From: Endocalyx cinctus
Lineage: Eukaryota > Ascomycota > Sordariomycetes > Amphisphaeriales > Apiosporaceae
DNA length: 64,000 nucleotides
Reading direction: 5' to 3'
NCBI GenBank assembly: GCA_001600455.1
Contig: BCKC01000006.1
Span: 1,984,001 to 2,048,000 of the forward strand
Numbering within the stretch: the stretch's first letter is position 1; each line of letters opens with the position of its first letter. Below the pieces are notes generated by a model that was not told where the DNA came from, searched no databases, and was given only the letters and a program-made list of their open reading frames with translations. The position numbers were made by a program, and so were the translations under genes. Shown piece by piece: positions 11,907-22,652 of the stretch.

Positions 11907-13547
11907 CTACGGTTCGTCGTATCGATCCGTTTCATCACGGACGGGACGATAAATGAAGTAATCAAACTTCGCTGTATTTGCTGTGCCGTTCAAATCCGAA
12001 CACGCCATACCGACGAACGCGCCCGTGAAGCTTCCATGAGCTTGATGTCCACCGCACTCGTCCGACAGAATCGTAGCATCAAACACGGGACCGACCTTAG
12101 TCAACTCATCCGCTCCCTCGAGCGCGTACGAGAACTGCAACTTATCGCCGCGCACGCTAACCGCGAGCTTAACCTTGCCCTCCGCGGGGATCTTGACCCG
12201 GGGCGGCATCGGCATGCTGAACTTCCCCTCGGGCCAGGACGCCTCCGAAGCCATGATCAGCAACTCCCTGGCCCCCTCCGAGTTGGCCGTCACCTGCAGG
12301 TAGAAGAAGTTGTAGCGGCAGTAGTACGCCGTCAAGCCGGCGAACTCGCGCTCGTCCGTCGGCGCGAACTCGAGGACCGTCTCGGCGTCGTACGAGAAGT
12401 GCGTCTGCCGACGCGCCACCAGCGCCTGCTCGTACCACGACCCGATCGACTCGCGGCCGACGAGCGTCAGCCGGCCCGTGCCGTCGGCGGCGCACGAGAA
12501 TATCCGTTCCGGCTCGGGCGTCCGGAGCCACTGGAAATCCGCCGGCAGCGACTCGTCGAACCCGTACCGCCGCTCGGCCCAGAAGCGCGGGTCGTCGTCG
12601 TCTCGGGCGCCCGGAAGTTCGACCTTCGGGGACGGCGTCGGCCCGCCCTTGACGTAGAGCCAGCCGTGCTCCCAGTAGGCCTCCTGGATCGCCGTCTCGC
12701 GCCCCAGGACGCACCGTCGCTCGCCCTTCGGCGTCGTCGTCGGCCGTCCGCACAGGTGCACCAGGTAAGTTTTGCCCTCGGGCGTCTCGACGACGTCGCC
12801 GTGCCCGGCCCGCTGGAGCGCGGCCTCGGGGGATCCGGCCGAGGTGAGGATCGGGTTTTGGGGGTGGACCTCGTAGGGACCCCAGATGTCGCGCGATCGG
12901 GCCAAGGTGCAGGCGTGCTCGTACGCGGTCCCGCCCTCGGCGGTAAGAAGATAATACCAGCCATCGCGCTTGTACAGGTGCGGACCCTCGACGAGGTCGA
13001 TCTCGGTGCCCTCGAAGATATTCTTGCGCGGGCCGACGAGCCGCCCGGCGACGGGGTCGAACTCCTGCAGGACGATGCCGGCGAAGAAGCGGGGCCGTCG
13101 CCTGTGGTCCTGGATCATGTTGACGAACCATTTTTTGCCGTCGTCGTCGTGGAAGAGGGACGGGTCGAAGCCGGACGAGTTGGCGAAGACGGGGTCGGAC
13201 CAGGGGCCCTCGATCTGGTCGGCGCTGACGATGTAGTTGTGCGTGTCCTTGAAGGAGCCGTCCTTCCGCCGCACGTCGGTGTAGACGAGCCAGAACTTGG
13301 CGCCGTCGTGCGTCAGGCAGGGGGCCCAGACGCCGCAGCTGTCGGGCTCGCCGCGCATGTCCAGCTGGCTCTTGCGCGTCAGCGGACGCGTCACGAGCTC
13401 CCAGTTGGCCAGGTCCTTGGAGTGGTGGATCTGCACCCCCGGAAACCACTCGAACGTCGAGGTCGCGATGTAGTAATCCTCCCCGACCCGGACGATGGAC
13501 GGATCCGGGTTGAAGCCGGGGAGGATCGGGTTTGAAACGAGAGGCAT
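11907..13547 (-). CDS. GH43 beta-xylosidase (possibly with arabinofuranosidase activity), intracellular
   Basis: Glycoside hydrolase family 43 enzymes of this type remove D-xylose from the non-reducing end of xylo-oligosaccharides. The protein is 546 aa with no signal peptide, so it probably acts inside the cell on imported oligomers. Residues 1-310 form the five-bladed propeller. It opens with NPILPGFNPDPSIVRVGEDYY, and the catalytic triad is visible: general base Asp15 (NPDPS), pKa modulator Asp128 (SGFDPS) and general acid Glu187 (VEGPHLYK). These sit one residue on from Asp14/Asp127/Glu186 of the Selenomonas beta-xylosidase, so this is that subfamily. The C-terminal part (about 320-546) is the beta-sandwich that closes the active site. 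The gene is intronless and conspicuously GC-rich at third codon positions, unlike the AT-rich surroundings. The 584-codon antisense frame is a by-product of that bias. Confidence 0.92.
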   Translation of the reverse strand: MPLVSNPILPGFNPDPSIVRVGEDYYIATSTFEWFPGVQIHHSKDLANWELVTRPLTRKSQLDMRGEPDSCGVWAPCLTHDGAKFWLVYTDVRRKDGSFKDTHNYIVSADQIEGPWSDPVFANSSGFDPSLFHDDDGKKWFVNMIQDHRRRPRFFAGIVLQEFDPVAGRLVGPRKNIFEGTEIDLVEGPHLYKRDGWYYLLTAEGGTAYEHACTLARSRDIWGPYEVHPQNPILTSAGSPEAALQRAGHGDVVETPEGKTYLVHLCGRPTTTPKGERRCVLGRETAIQEAYWEHGWLYVKGGPTPSPKVELPGARDDDDPRFWAERRYGFDESLPADFQWLRTPEPERIFSCAADGTGRLTLVGRESIGSWYEQALVARRQTHFSYDAETVLEFAPTDEREFAGLTAYYCRYNFFYLQVTANSEGARELLIMASEASWPEGKFSMPMPPRVKIPAEGKVKLAVSVRGDKLQFSYALEGADELTKVGPVFDATILSDECGGHQAHGSFTGAFVGMACSDLNGTANTAKFDYFIYRPVRDETDRYDEP

Positions 13548-15070
13548 GATTTAACTTTTTTTTTTTCTTCGGCCTTTCTCAAATTTGTTATAACTACCTA
13601 GATACTGGGTCGTGATACAAGTGTAACGTGTTACCAAAATACTAAACTCTTGTTTTTTTTTTTTTTTAACAATACAAAATATTACTATGCCTCCAACCCT
13701 CACTTACATCCGAAAAAGTAGCTACCCGATAGGTGGCAACCATTACGATTCCCCACGTGATGAACATTCCATTTAGGCATGAAGCTGCACCATCTCTCGC
13801 ATTTACCCGCTACGGGTTATTTGAGCCCGAGACGACTCCATCATGACGTCCAGCTTACTAACCGCAGCCAAGAGGAGAGGGAAAAAAAGGGGGTCAGTTC
13901 CAGAGCATACGATTGCTTCACCAAGTATAAATTTTCTTGGACATGACGACTTCATATTCACGATTCTGGCAAACGCTCTAGTTTTCGAGCTATGTTCTCT
14001 GCTCAGTGCTTCTTGTTCCCTCTAGGCTAGAAGCTCGCTTTCATTTCAACATACTTTCTGTAGATGTCTCACGAAACTATATCTTAAGAGCAACAGTGAC
14101 AGTTTGTAGCTCAACATATTTGAATGACGGTTATGAGTGATAGATAGGAGCCATATTAGCCCATTCATGTAAGAACAAACTAACCTTGTATTGATGTTAG
14201 AACAAACGCTTCTGTCGGTCTGACGGATAGTCTGATTAGAAGAAAGAGCAGCATGCAGGCTCAAAATGGATTTTTATTCAAATGCTCCTTCAATTACTTC
14301 TTCTCGATTGCATCATTTTCCCAGCTATCATCTGTGAGAGGGGTATGAAGCGGTATGATACCAGATAAACTAGATGGGGGGTTCTTCTAATCTACATAAC
14401 GCCCTTTGTATTCAAAGTTGAAAACCCAACACAGGACTACTGTATAATCAAATAAACATGAATAGACGAAGCATGGTAACGAGGCATCATAGATAAATAT
14501 GAACTATTAAAACTGGCATTTAGACTAGAATTATCAGTTGCCTTTGACACCATCTCAGTTACGGTTCGTCGCAAGAGAGCATCCTAACTTAAGAATAAGA
14601 AACAACATCAAAATTTGGAGATGAATCATGACAAGAGATGGACACCGCTCACCGTGCAAGGCTAGCAATTCCGAGTTATTTCTAGAAGCCTTCGTTATTC
14701 TTTGTTATTCGCTCCGTGAAACATCTGGATTGTTTTCGGACAAAAAGCAATAGTTCATTGTCGATTGTCAATCAGGCCGCGGCAAACTAAGTATATAGAC
14801 GAGGGTTGCGTGTCAACGCTTAAAAATTGACAAAGAAGTCTAGTTATCGAAAATTTTCAGCGGGAATCAGAATTAGCTCTCAAGATAGCTGTTGAATATT
14901 CTCGCGAAATCAACGAGTGAACTCGCGTCCATAGAAATAAGATCGCTATACGCGTACGTAGAGTTGGTGAAGAACAGATCTTTCCCGAATGACAGCGCTA
15001 GGAGGAACGAATATACGACGAAGATTCTGCATTAAGTTTACATCGTTGGAAGAATATAAGTGTCCATAAA
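13548..15070. other. Intergenic, presumed promoter of the GH43 gene
   Basis: No supported gene. T-rich tracts lie at 13557 and 13650. A GGCTAG near 14026 resembles the XlnR core GGCTAR but is far from the gene and weak as a single site. Frames of 60-72 codons here lack any coding features. Confidence 0.5.
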
Positions 15071-15922
15071 ATGGACTTCGTCGACAGCAAAGGCTTAGAA
15101 GCTCAAAAATGCGAAGAGAGCAGACTAGATTGCTCAATCGACTATTCAAACCCGTTCAGGCCCCGAATATGGCCTCCCCCGCTATACCAAGCGCTATGCG
15201 TGGACCATTTCCTAGAAGAAATCTCATTCTACCACGAGAGGGAAGTCCAAGCAGTTAAACTCGCCGAAGAGAAACTTCAAGAATCGATACCGAAGGGCAG
15301 TAAGATGTCGCTATTAAGAAAAGCGGCGGTGGCACCCAGCAGGGTACAGCCATCCCGACGCGCGCGGGAGAAGAAGCCGGAGTGGCAGGTAAAAGCGGCC
15401 AGGAGAAACAGAAGGAGTCAGCAAAGAGACGCCGAAGTTTTGGAAAAGTTCGTGGCGGAGTACGATGCTCTGCAGGAGGAAGTAAAAGCTCTGAAGCTCA
15501 ATATACCTTGGGCGGATTTCGAGGAGGGGCTACGCGCTGGTATACGGAGGCTAGCGCAGGTTCAGGAAGCCGGAAATGTTACCGACGGAGTATCTTCAAA
15601 GAATCATGAGGATACGGCGATGAGTGACTGTCCTTTTAGTGGTAACTTGCCGCCGAATTGCCGCTATTGCGGATTCGATACGGCAGACGAGATGAACGAC
15701 GAAGACAGGAAAAGTGATATAGCTCCGCTAGCCCCGATGCACGACATCAGCTCCAAACATATCCGTCACGAAAGCCGAACAGGTCATTTTGGCGGTGTTA
15801 TCTTCGCAGTGGACACTTGTAGTGGCGAGCCACGCATCGTTATTCTTGGGCTCCTGAAATTTGGCAATTTAAAGGGGTTCAATTGGATAGCACTGCAAAC
15901 TAGAGGTAAGCTTGCAGCTTGA
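15071..15922 (+). CDS. Hypothetical basic/coiled-coil protein, 283 aa
   Basis: An uninterrupted 283-codon frame. The first third includes a helical stretch (HFLEEISFYHEREVQ, about 53-80). Residues 95-150 are very basic and then strongly helical (about 125-150, EKFVAEYDALQEEVKALKL), a likely coiled coil. A CPFSGNLPPNCRYCGF segment near 195 has three Cys (C-x10-C-x2-C) that might bind metal. The C-terminal 40 residues look folded (GGVIFAVDTC, PRIVILGLLKFG) and end just after a GTAAGC that could be an unused intron donor, so the true 3' end may differ. No family recognised. Downstream DNA turns sharply AT-rich. Confidence 0.45.
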   Translation: MDFVDSKGLEAQKCEESRLDCSIDYSNPFRPRIWPPPLYQALCVDHFLEEISFYHEREVQAVKLAEEKLQESIPKGSKMSLLRKAAVAPSRVQPSRRAREKKPEWQVKAARRNRRSQQRDAEVLEKFVAEYDALQEEVKALKLNIPWADFEEGLRAGIRRLAQVQEAGNVTDGVSSKNHEDTAMSDCPFSGNLPPNCRYCGFDTADEMNDEDRKSDIAPLAPMHDISSKHIRHESRTGHFGGVIFAVDTCSGEPRIVILGLLKFGNLKGFNWIALQTRGKLAA

Positions 15923-16441
15923 AGTACAGAAAGGCCTGGGTATCTAATGAAAATCTAATAAATATGTATACATATATAATATATATATAATGACCCTTAA
16001 CACTAAAAAGTGAAATATTGGCAGAATCTTTTATGATTATTATTACTGGTATTAGTTATGCCTAACTACTTAGATAGAAGACCTCAGATATTTGGATACG
16101 AGGTTATACACAGAGATATACAGAGTGCCTATTTACCTCCCTAGTAGATAGGGATTAGGGCATGTAGGGTCAGCTATAGGTAGTAACCCTGCTGTAACTT
16201 TCCTATATGTATTGATTTCTCAAAAATCCAACTATATACTTGGCTGTATCTTTTATTTAAAATCTGATAAATATATAATGATTTGAATACATTTGAATAT
16301 GTTACTTTTATTATTTTGAAACATGGTACATTAGATAAATATTGTGATTTTGTGTATGCATATTTGATTAAGTACGTAAGGAGGTCTTATATAGGCTAAT
16401 AAGAAAGCTCTCAGCAAGTGCGGTTATCTCCGTGTCTGAAC
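15923..16441. other. AT-rich spacer before a tRNA gene
   Basis: Very AT-rich DNA with TATATA runs around 15960-16010 and no coding signal. DNA beside tRNA genes is a frequent target of mobile elements in fungi, but I see no terminal repeats or target duplications here. Confidence 0.5.
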
Positions 16442-16545
16442 GCCCCAGTAACGCAGTGGTTCAGCGTGTCGTTCTTATATGCGTATGTTTACATACATAT
16501 ATACTAGAAATGCGAAAGTCGTGAGTTCGAACCTCACCTGGGGCA
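16442..16545 (+). tRNA. tRNA-Ile, anticodon UAU, with 30-base intron
   Basis: The cloverleaf can be drawn directly. The acceptor stem GCCCCAG (16442-16448) pairs with CTGGGGC (16538-16544), and the discriminator is A16545. The D arm is ACGC/GCGT. The anticodon arm TCGTT is followed by C-T-TAT-A, with UAU at 16476-16478. The T arm is GTGAG-TTCGAAC-CTCAC, and a T run for Pol III termination follows. An intron of 30 bases (16480..16509) lies at the canonical site after position 37. Yeast tRNA-Ile(UAU) also has an intron here and a closely similar anticodon arm. Pair 31-39 would be U-U in this copy. The antisense 60-codon frame through it is an artefact. Confidence 0.85.
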
Positions 16546-19268
16546 TTTTTGCCGCCTCTTTTTATACCTATTACAAATACGTTTTTTTTTTTTGCTATTT
16601 TCCTCCCAGCTACTAAAAAAAAATGACTAGATTTGCTACTATAGTATGAAATACTTATCACAAAAAGCAAAGGTTTAAATTAAGCCACGTTAGAATTTTT
16701 GTTCTTATTCCTGGTTATCTAATCTAAGAATTGTTCATCTAATATGAAGGGGATTTATAAGTAACGTAGGAATGTGGTCATCAGAGCGCAACGCTAATCA
16801 ACCCCGAAAATATTTGCTGTTGTCGAGCAAATGTATTCCCACCAGTCGGGCGCAACATACTAGCTACAACAGTGGTACAGGCGATTGGCAATTACTACTC
16901 GACGGTGCCTCCCACTGCAAAATCACGATGGAACTCGTAATCGCAGAATTGACGAATGAACAATGAAGACTTGTCATATACATCATAGACATAGCAGATG
17001 AAGGTACTCTTCAATAAGAGCACGTAGTTTACTGTCCTACAACCAGCGGGCTAGGCTAGCATCAAGTGACAATAATGAAATATTCACTTACTTCTACATA
17101 CGATGTATCCGAATCGAACGATGCTCCATTAAACCGCAAATGGAATCTATAACTGGTCAGCGTCGCTCAAGTTTCTGAGGTAGGCGAGAAATGTGTGAAG
17201 GAATATCCAATATCAGATCTAAAGCCTTGTCAAAGGCGATATCATCAAAGCTGTCGAGCTATGTTGACCGTCGTGAAAATATTTGATCATCATATGAAAG
17301 GACTGGGGAAGTAAAGATTATTTGAAATCATACCTGAGGGAAGAAACAGATTTACACGACCAGAGGAGAGAGACTAGATTACCATTGAAAATTAGTCAAG
17401 ATCAAATGACTGGCCAAGATAAGAACGATATCGATTCATTGAGGTCAGACACGACTGGAGTCATCAACGCCGTGAAGCTCTGACATATGCTTGTCAATTT
17501 ATTACGTCGGATCATCATGTTATAGTCCTCGATATCGCCCAAGAGCAAGTAAACAAAACTAACCGAAAGGATGTCATGCGACAAGATAGATGCAACATAG
17601 CGAGGTCTGTCTAGCTATGATATGGGTCAGCAATTGGTGATTTCCATATTTCAGAAAAATGTAAAATGGAGAATAATTTAGGTTTCAGAGAATGCATGAA
17701 TGGTAGTAAAAGATGTTGTCTACAACGGAAATTCCGAATCAGACTCGTCATCTGTGCTCATCAGGTGGAGAATAAGATAGGAAGGCGAAACAGAACGGTG
17801 TGCACCTACATATGAGTATCGTCAAAACATCATGTTCACATAGCAGTCTTGTCCTCTGCAAACTTGAACATCAGTACAAGTTTTTTTTCCCCAAGAGACC
17901 AGGTTGAGGGATGAAGTGATCCATAATCAGTGGGCGAGGTTTTCTAGGCCTGCCGCAAGATGGCATATCAACTCATGATATTATAATCGGAGCCCAGTGC
18001 CGTTTCATCACGTTGGAGGATGGATGAGATATTGGATGCAGATGTCGCATACCGTGAAGTTCGTAGCTACGTAGCTAGATAGCTGATTGGTCTATTACAT
18101 TCCCTAATAGGGCCATAATGTCAGTTGAATGCGATTAAGACAAAGCCATATACAAGATGTATCAACAAAGAGTATCAGAAACAGCCAATTGTTTTTCGTC
18201 AAAGAGTTACTCAGACGGTAATTTCCAGCTATGCAAATGCATAGAAGTGATCATCACGAGAAGGATAACATTAAAAGCAAATAAAGAGGATATCTTACCT
18301 GTCGCATCGCGCCGCTCAGCGATATTGAGTCAAGACATGATGTCTCAATTACTGAGCGGTATCGATTGAAATCTCTGTGAGGGTCACGACATGTAGAGTG
18401 TACCTAGGCAGTATCTATTTGCAAGTCAGTAAAGCTGTAATATTCAACTTTTGTCTTCTTCAAGAATCTGCGACGATAATGCTTGCTCAGACTGACGTGT
18501 AAAAATAGTTTCATTCCCAAAAAGGTCAAAGACTCTAGTTTGCGGTTTACATACTGTCATCAAAGGAAGGAAAGAGAGATGAGGAACAGGAAAACTTACA
18601 AATTTGTTCCAGAATGAAAATTTTGTTGTTGGTTGAAGTGTGAAGGAAAAGAAGATCAATTGAAATTTTTTTCTCTAGTTTTGTAGCAAAATCCATATTT
18701 CGGAGCTTGGGCCAACTTAAATGTGGGGGAAAAGTTACTGTCACCAGCCACTACTCCATTCACACAGCCACAATAATTTCGTTTGCCCTCTGAGGCGTAG
18801 TGGCTGATAAAAGTGGCAGTGGAGTAGACAAAAAGCTTAGTGTGCACGACAAAATCAGTGAGTACATAGTATACAAATTGACATACACCCACCTATCCCA
18901 CCTTGACCCCCATCTAGAAGGTAACTGACCCCCATCTTCACCCTCATTTCCGTCCGCCCGCCCACCGCCACCTCATCTAACCGTCACTCTAAGAGTCTAC
19001 ACTACTTTAGCGGGGTATTTCTTTGTCTTCAGAACCAATTTCAGTATCAGCCCACCAATCCAGAGGCTTCTGTTTGATTTGTCCAATTCCCTATTCCTCA
19101 ACTTGTAATCTCTCGCCCTTCGCCTGTTTTGAGAAAGCGAGAATTTCAAAGCTTGAAGTTACTCGGCTCCCTTTCCTTGCCCATCGTAATCCGACGTCCT
19201 TGGTTTTGAGTAAGTATTTGGTAACTACTTAGTAACTTTGGCGTCTTGATGACGTAAATGCTTGTGAT
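16546..19268. other. Intergenic region
   Basis: No gene I can support in 2.7 kb. Several donor-like GTAAG/GTATG signals read on the minus strand between 17.1 and 18.6 kb (for example at 17334, 18300 and 18600). They connect no conserved coding sequence; a non-coding transcript is possible. The stretch 18890-19010 is pyrimidine-rich and looks like promoter DNA of a plus-strand transcript leading to FBPase. Confidence 0.45.
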
Positions 19269-19291
19269 CCGAACCTGACCGAGATGTTCCG
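19269..19291 (+). promoter_or_regulatory. CCG-N7-CCG-N7-CCG array upstream of FBPase
   Basis: Three CCG triplets occur at 19269, 19279 and 19289, each separated by exactly seven bases, about 675-695 bases before the FBPase start codon. CCG-N7-CCG is the known site of the AcuK/AcuM Zn2Cys6 pair, which switches on gluconeogenic genes in Aspergillus nidulans. The array makes two overlapping sites. Function here is inferred. Confidence 0.55.
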
Positions 19292-19964
19292 CCTCGGCAT
19301 ATTTTTAACGATGTAGCGCTGGATGGCTGAATCCTCGTGATCCGGAAAATATTCTTTAGTAGTCCATCTCGGGCATACCGCGAATCCACAACCCCCCTCC
19401 GCCGGTAGGAGTCGGTTATGAGCGTGTACCAGATCCGAGTACCCTTTTTTCTTTGGTCTAGAATCTATCTGGCTAGGGTCGTCTGAGAAGCTATGACTAT
19501 TTGCAACACACGAGAACTGACAATTCCCATCCCGCTTCCCCTGAAGCCTGTTGGTTGCACATCGGATCTTTCTACCTAGTAAGTAGCTTTGTCATGACCC
19601 CGTAGTAAGTGGTGGGGGGAATTCGTAGATCAAAGAAAGTCTATCTGGAGAACACACTAATAAACCTTCAACAACCCCCTCGGCATATTGTTCCAAGACT
19701 CGAACCCAGATATTATCATCGTGCCTCATTGCCTCCTTTTCTCTTATCTTGTATTCTTTTATTACTATTCACATTTGCCAAAAATCGCACCAATAGGATT
19801 TATTATTTTCTTCCGTCTGTAGTACCGTAGGGCTTTCGTTCAGCAGAAACTACTCCTCGCCATCATCTCCTTTTGACCTCTTTTCACTATTTCCTTCTCG
19901 ACCACAATTTTGCCACCCGTCATTAGTAGTCACGCATTCCCTGAGATCAAGGGCACTTCACGTC

Positions 19965-21140
19965 ATGGCAGCCAATGGACACGAGATGCCTCCAGCCGAA
20001 ACGGCTAGTGTAAACACGAACATCGTCACTCTAACGCGCTTCCTTACAGAAGAGCAGGCCAAGCACCAGGAGGCTACCGGTGACTTTACGTGAGTTGCCT
20101 GCGATTCGAATTCCTACGCTATTGAGTCTTTGTATCTAACACATGTGCACATCAGATTATTATGCCACGCCTTACAATTCTCCTTCAAAGCCATCTCGTA
20201 CTACATCCGCCGCGCCACGCTCGTAAACCTCACAGGTCTCGCAGGCCAATCCAATTCGACCGGTGACGACCAGAAGAAGCTCGATGTTATCGGAAATGAT
20301 CTTTTCGTGGCGGCGATGAGGTCGTCGGGTAAATGTGCGCTGCTAGTGTCTGAAGAGGAGGAAGAGGTTATATATTTCAAAGACCAGGAGGGAGCTCGGT
20401 ATGCCGTTGCTTGCGATCCCATTGACGGTAGTTCCAACTTGGACGCTGGTGTTTCGGTCGGAACTATCTTCGGTATTCACAAGTTGGCCGACGGCTCGAA
20501 GGGCACGAAAGAAGACATCTTGAAGCCTGGTTCGGAGCTTCTGGCGGCCGGTTTCACCATGTACGGTGCGTCGGCTCAGCTGGTCATTACAATGAAGGGC
20601 GGTACCGTCAACGGCTTTACGCTAGACAACTCGTTTGGAGAGTTCATCCTGACACATCCTGATATGACTATTCCGAAGAAGAGGGCCATCTACTCGGTCA
20701 ACGAGGGTAACTCCCTGTACTGGGAGGATTCGACAAAGGAGTACTTCAATGCTCTTAAATTTCCCCAAGACAACGGCAAGCCATACAGCTCGAGATATAT
20801 CGGTAGCATGGTGGCTGATGCGTACCGAACACTTCTATATGGTGGCATCTTCGCCTACCCCGCGGACAAGAAGAGTCCGAAGGGAAAGCTACGTATTCTG
20901 TACGAGTGCGCCCCTATGGCAATGGTATTCGAGAATGGTAAGTTATCGCCCATCTACTTCGTTTTCACTTTAATTTTTTGTCTCTATACGATACTAACCC
21001 CGTTAATAGCTGGTGGCCAGGCTCTTGATAGTAAGATGAGGAGAATGTTAGAGGTCGTGCCCGAGCATATCCATGACCGTTCAGGTATCTTCTTGGGGAG
21101 TTATGATGAAGTTGAAAAAGTTAAGCAGTTCCATAAGTAA
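19965..21140 (+). CDS. fbp1: Fructose-1,6-bisphosphatase, 345 aa, three exons
   Basis: Hydrolyses fructose-1,6-bisphosphate to fructose-6-phosphate, the committed cytosolic step of gluconeogenesis. Exons are 19965..20089, 20156..20937 and 21010..21140. Introns are 66 and 72 bases, with TCTAAC and ACTAAC branch sites. The 72-base intron has no stop, so a plain ORF reads through it. The N-terminus (VNTNIVTLTRFLTEEQAKH) aligns with yeast Fbp1. The metal-binding loop DPIDGSSNLDAG is intact, followed by the expected FGIHKL and GGTVNGFTLD segments and the C-terminal MRRMLEVVPEHIHDRSGIFLGS. The length matches yeast (348 aa). A CCG-N7-CCG array lies in the promoter, and PEPCK is 8.7 kb downstream. 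Identity is certain; the symbol follows common fungal use (acuG in Aspergillus). Confidence 0.96.
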
Positions 21141-21433
21141 AGCTTGTCTTTACCATTAACATGGTTGCCACTTTGTATTAGCAATGTCATAAATTTAGTA
21201 ATCCATCAAGGATGCCATATTTTTACGGATTTGATGAATAAATGTCTCTCACGCTTGTACGTCCTGACTACATTGGCTACATTAATCTTCACTATTTTAT
21301 GCAATTATCAGTGCGTAATGTTGCAATGAGATTTTCTTCTGTGTTGAATTACTGCTACCTTCACTAAAGTGCCTAACGCATAGGTTGACCTGGCAGTAAG
21401 CGGTGTCTTTATTTTTATTTTTATTTTTAATCT

Positions 21434-22652
21434 CTACCACAGTTTTGGGAAGAACTTAGGTGTGTTCTTCTTCCACTCTTGATAGTCTTTTCTATCGCCG
21501 TATCTCTCATTGTACTTTTTCTCGCTGAGGGGTATACCCGTAACCTTCAGTAGCAATAAAGACACAAAGGCAGGACTAACATAAGACAGCGTAACGGTAC
21601 CCAATTTGCTGACCAAACCGCCCGAGAATCCTAACCCAAGCTGCCCCGGGCGGCTTAACAGTACGCCAGCTGCCAAGGTGGCAATTCCCGTCCAAAGCGT
21701 ACATTCGCCGAAGTAGTTGGGGAATTGACTAGAACAAATTTTCACATGAAATGTCGGCAAAAAGAACAAAATACCGAAATTCCCAATAGAAGGAAGGAGA
21801 GTTGAGATTTTGCGTAAAAGATTAAGAACTTACCTCTTACTAAACAATCCCTTGGTCAAAAACTCCTCATCGTGGACTTTCTCGTTCTTCTCGCGTAGCC
21901 ATTTATTCTTCTGGCCATCAGCCGCAATCTCGAGCGCGAAACCGCCGAGGAACGTAGCTAGGCCCAAGACATCCGTCACCTTCACCAAGGCCGTGCTACC
22001 GCCGGCGGCCAAAGCGGCGGCGGGGACCGCGTTCACGGCCATGACCGGCATCAAGCAGAGGGAGACCCAGACGGCCTGGGCGAAGAAGGCGACGGCGAAT
22101 CTGGGCGGCGACTTGCGGATCTCGTCGAAGCGCGAGTCGTGGCCCGCCTTGGAGATTCGTTGGAATAGGTACGTGCCCACTTTACGGCGAGCATGCGGAA
22201 AACCGCCTTTTTGTCAGCTTTCTCTTTTTTCTCCTTTTGCTTTCTGGAGAAGAAAAAAAGGGGGGAGTGGGGGATCAGGTGAAAGGGAAGAGGCGATAGA
22301 AGAGAGAGAAAAAGAACTTACGTCGGATAGCCCAGACGGCAACGGCGGCGCTGAGCGCCACTTGACGCCAGTTAAAGCCACCGGCGCCGCCGCCGGTAAA
22401 CGGGGAGAGCAAGCTCGGGAGCGGCGCTCCTTTAGCGGCCCGCAAGTGCGGCAAGTACAAGGTGAGCAGGGTGGCGGCCAGGTAGGTGACGGACCCGGAC
22501 GCGTCGTAGAATCGCTCGGTCTGCGCCGCGATGGAGGGGACCGCGACGACGGCCTGCAGCGCGAACGCCGTCGCGACGCCCGGCACTATCGTCCGCAGAA
22601 ACGGATTCCGGAAGTTGGTTAGGTGTAGGAAACGATGAAATACGCCTGCCAT
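21434..22652 (-). CDS. DUF1295 / steroid 5-alpha-reductase-like membrane protein, 323 aa
   Basis: Members of this fold (isoprenylcysteine methyltransferase/steroid reductase-like) are multi-pass membrane proteins, and fungal DUF1295 proteins mostly lack an assigned reaction. Exons are 22652..22322, 22179..21834 and 21728..21434. Introns of 142 and 105 bases keep the frame. The joined protein has about six hydrophobic helices. It shows the DUF1295 signatures: RLGTYLFQRI, then GHDSRFDEIRKSPPRF in the middle, and FPNYFGECTLWTGI near the end, the likely cofactor-binding His/Asn region (here QFPNYFGE). It ends YGDRKDYQEWKKNTPKFFP, typical of the family. The usual SRHPNYFGE has become SQFPNYFGE, so the His is missing, which may alter catalysis. 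Transcription converges with FBPase; the two coding ends are 293 bases apart. Confidence 0.85.

Noticed and set aside
11781..13535. 584-codon plus-strand frame
   Set aside because: Fully antisense to the GH43 gene, Arg/Gly/Val-rich with no domain; it arises from the high GC at third positions of the real gene.
16461..16670. 60-70-codon minus frame with PGEVRTHDFRIS
   Set aside because: This peptide is the well-known false translation of a tRNA gene; the tRNA-Ile on the plus strand explains it.
17080..18650. Multi-intron minus-strand gene suggested by several donor-like sites
   Set aside because: Donor-like sites exist but the segments between them do not join into a protein with any conserved features.
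20938..21009. 24-residue insertion in FBPase
   Set aside because: It is a stop-free 72-base intron (GTAAGT, ACTAAC, TAG); removal gives the conserved MVFENAGGQALD.
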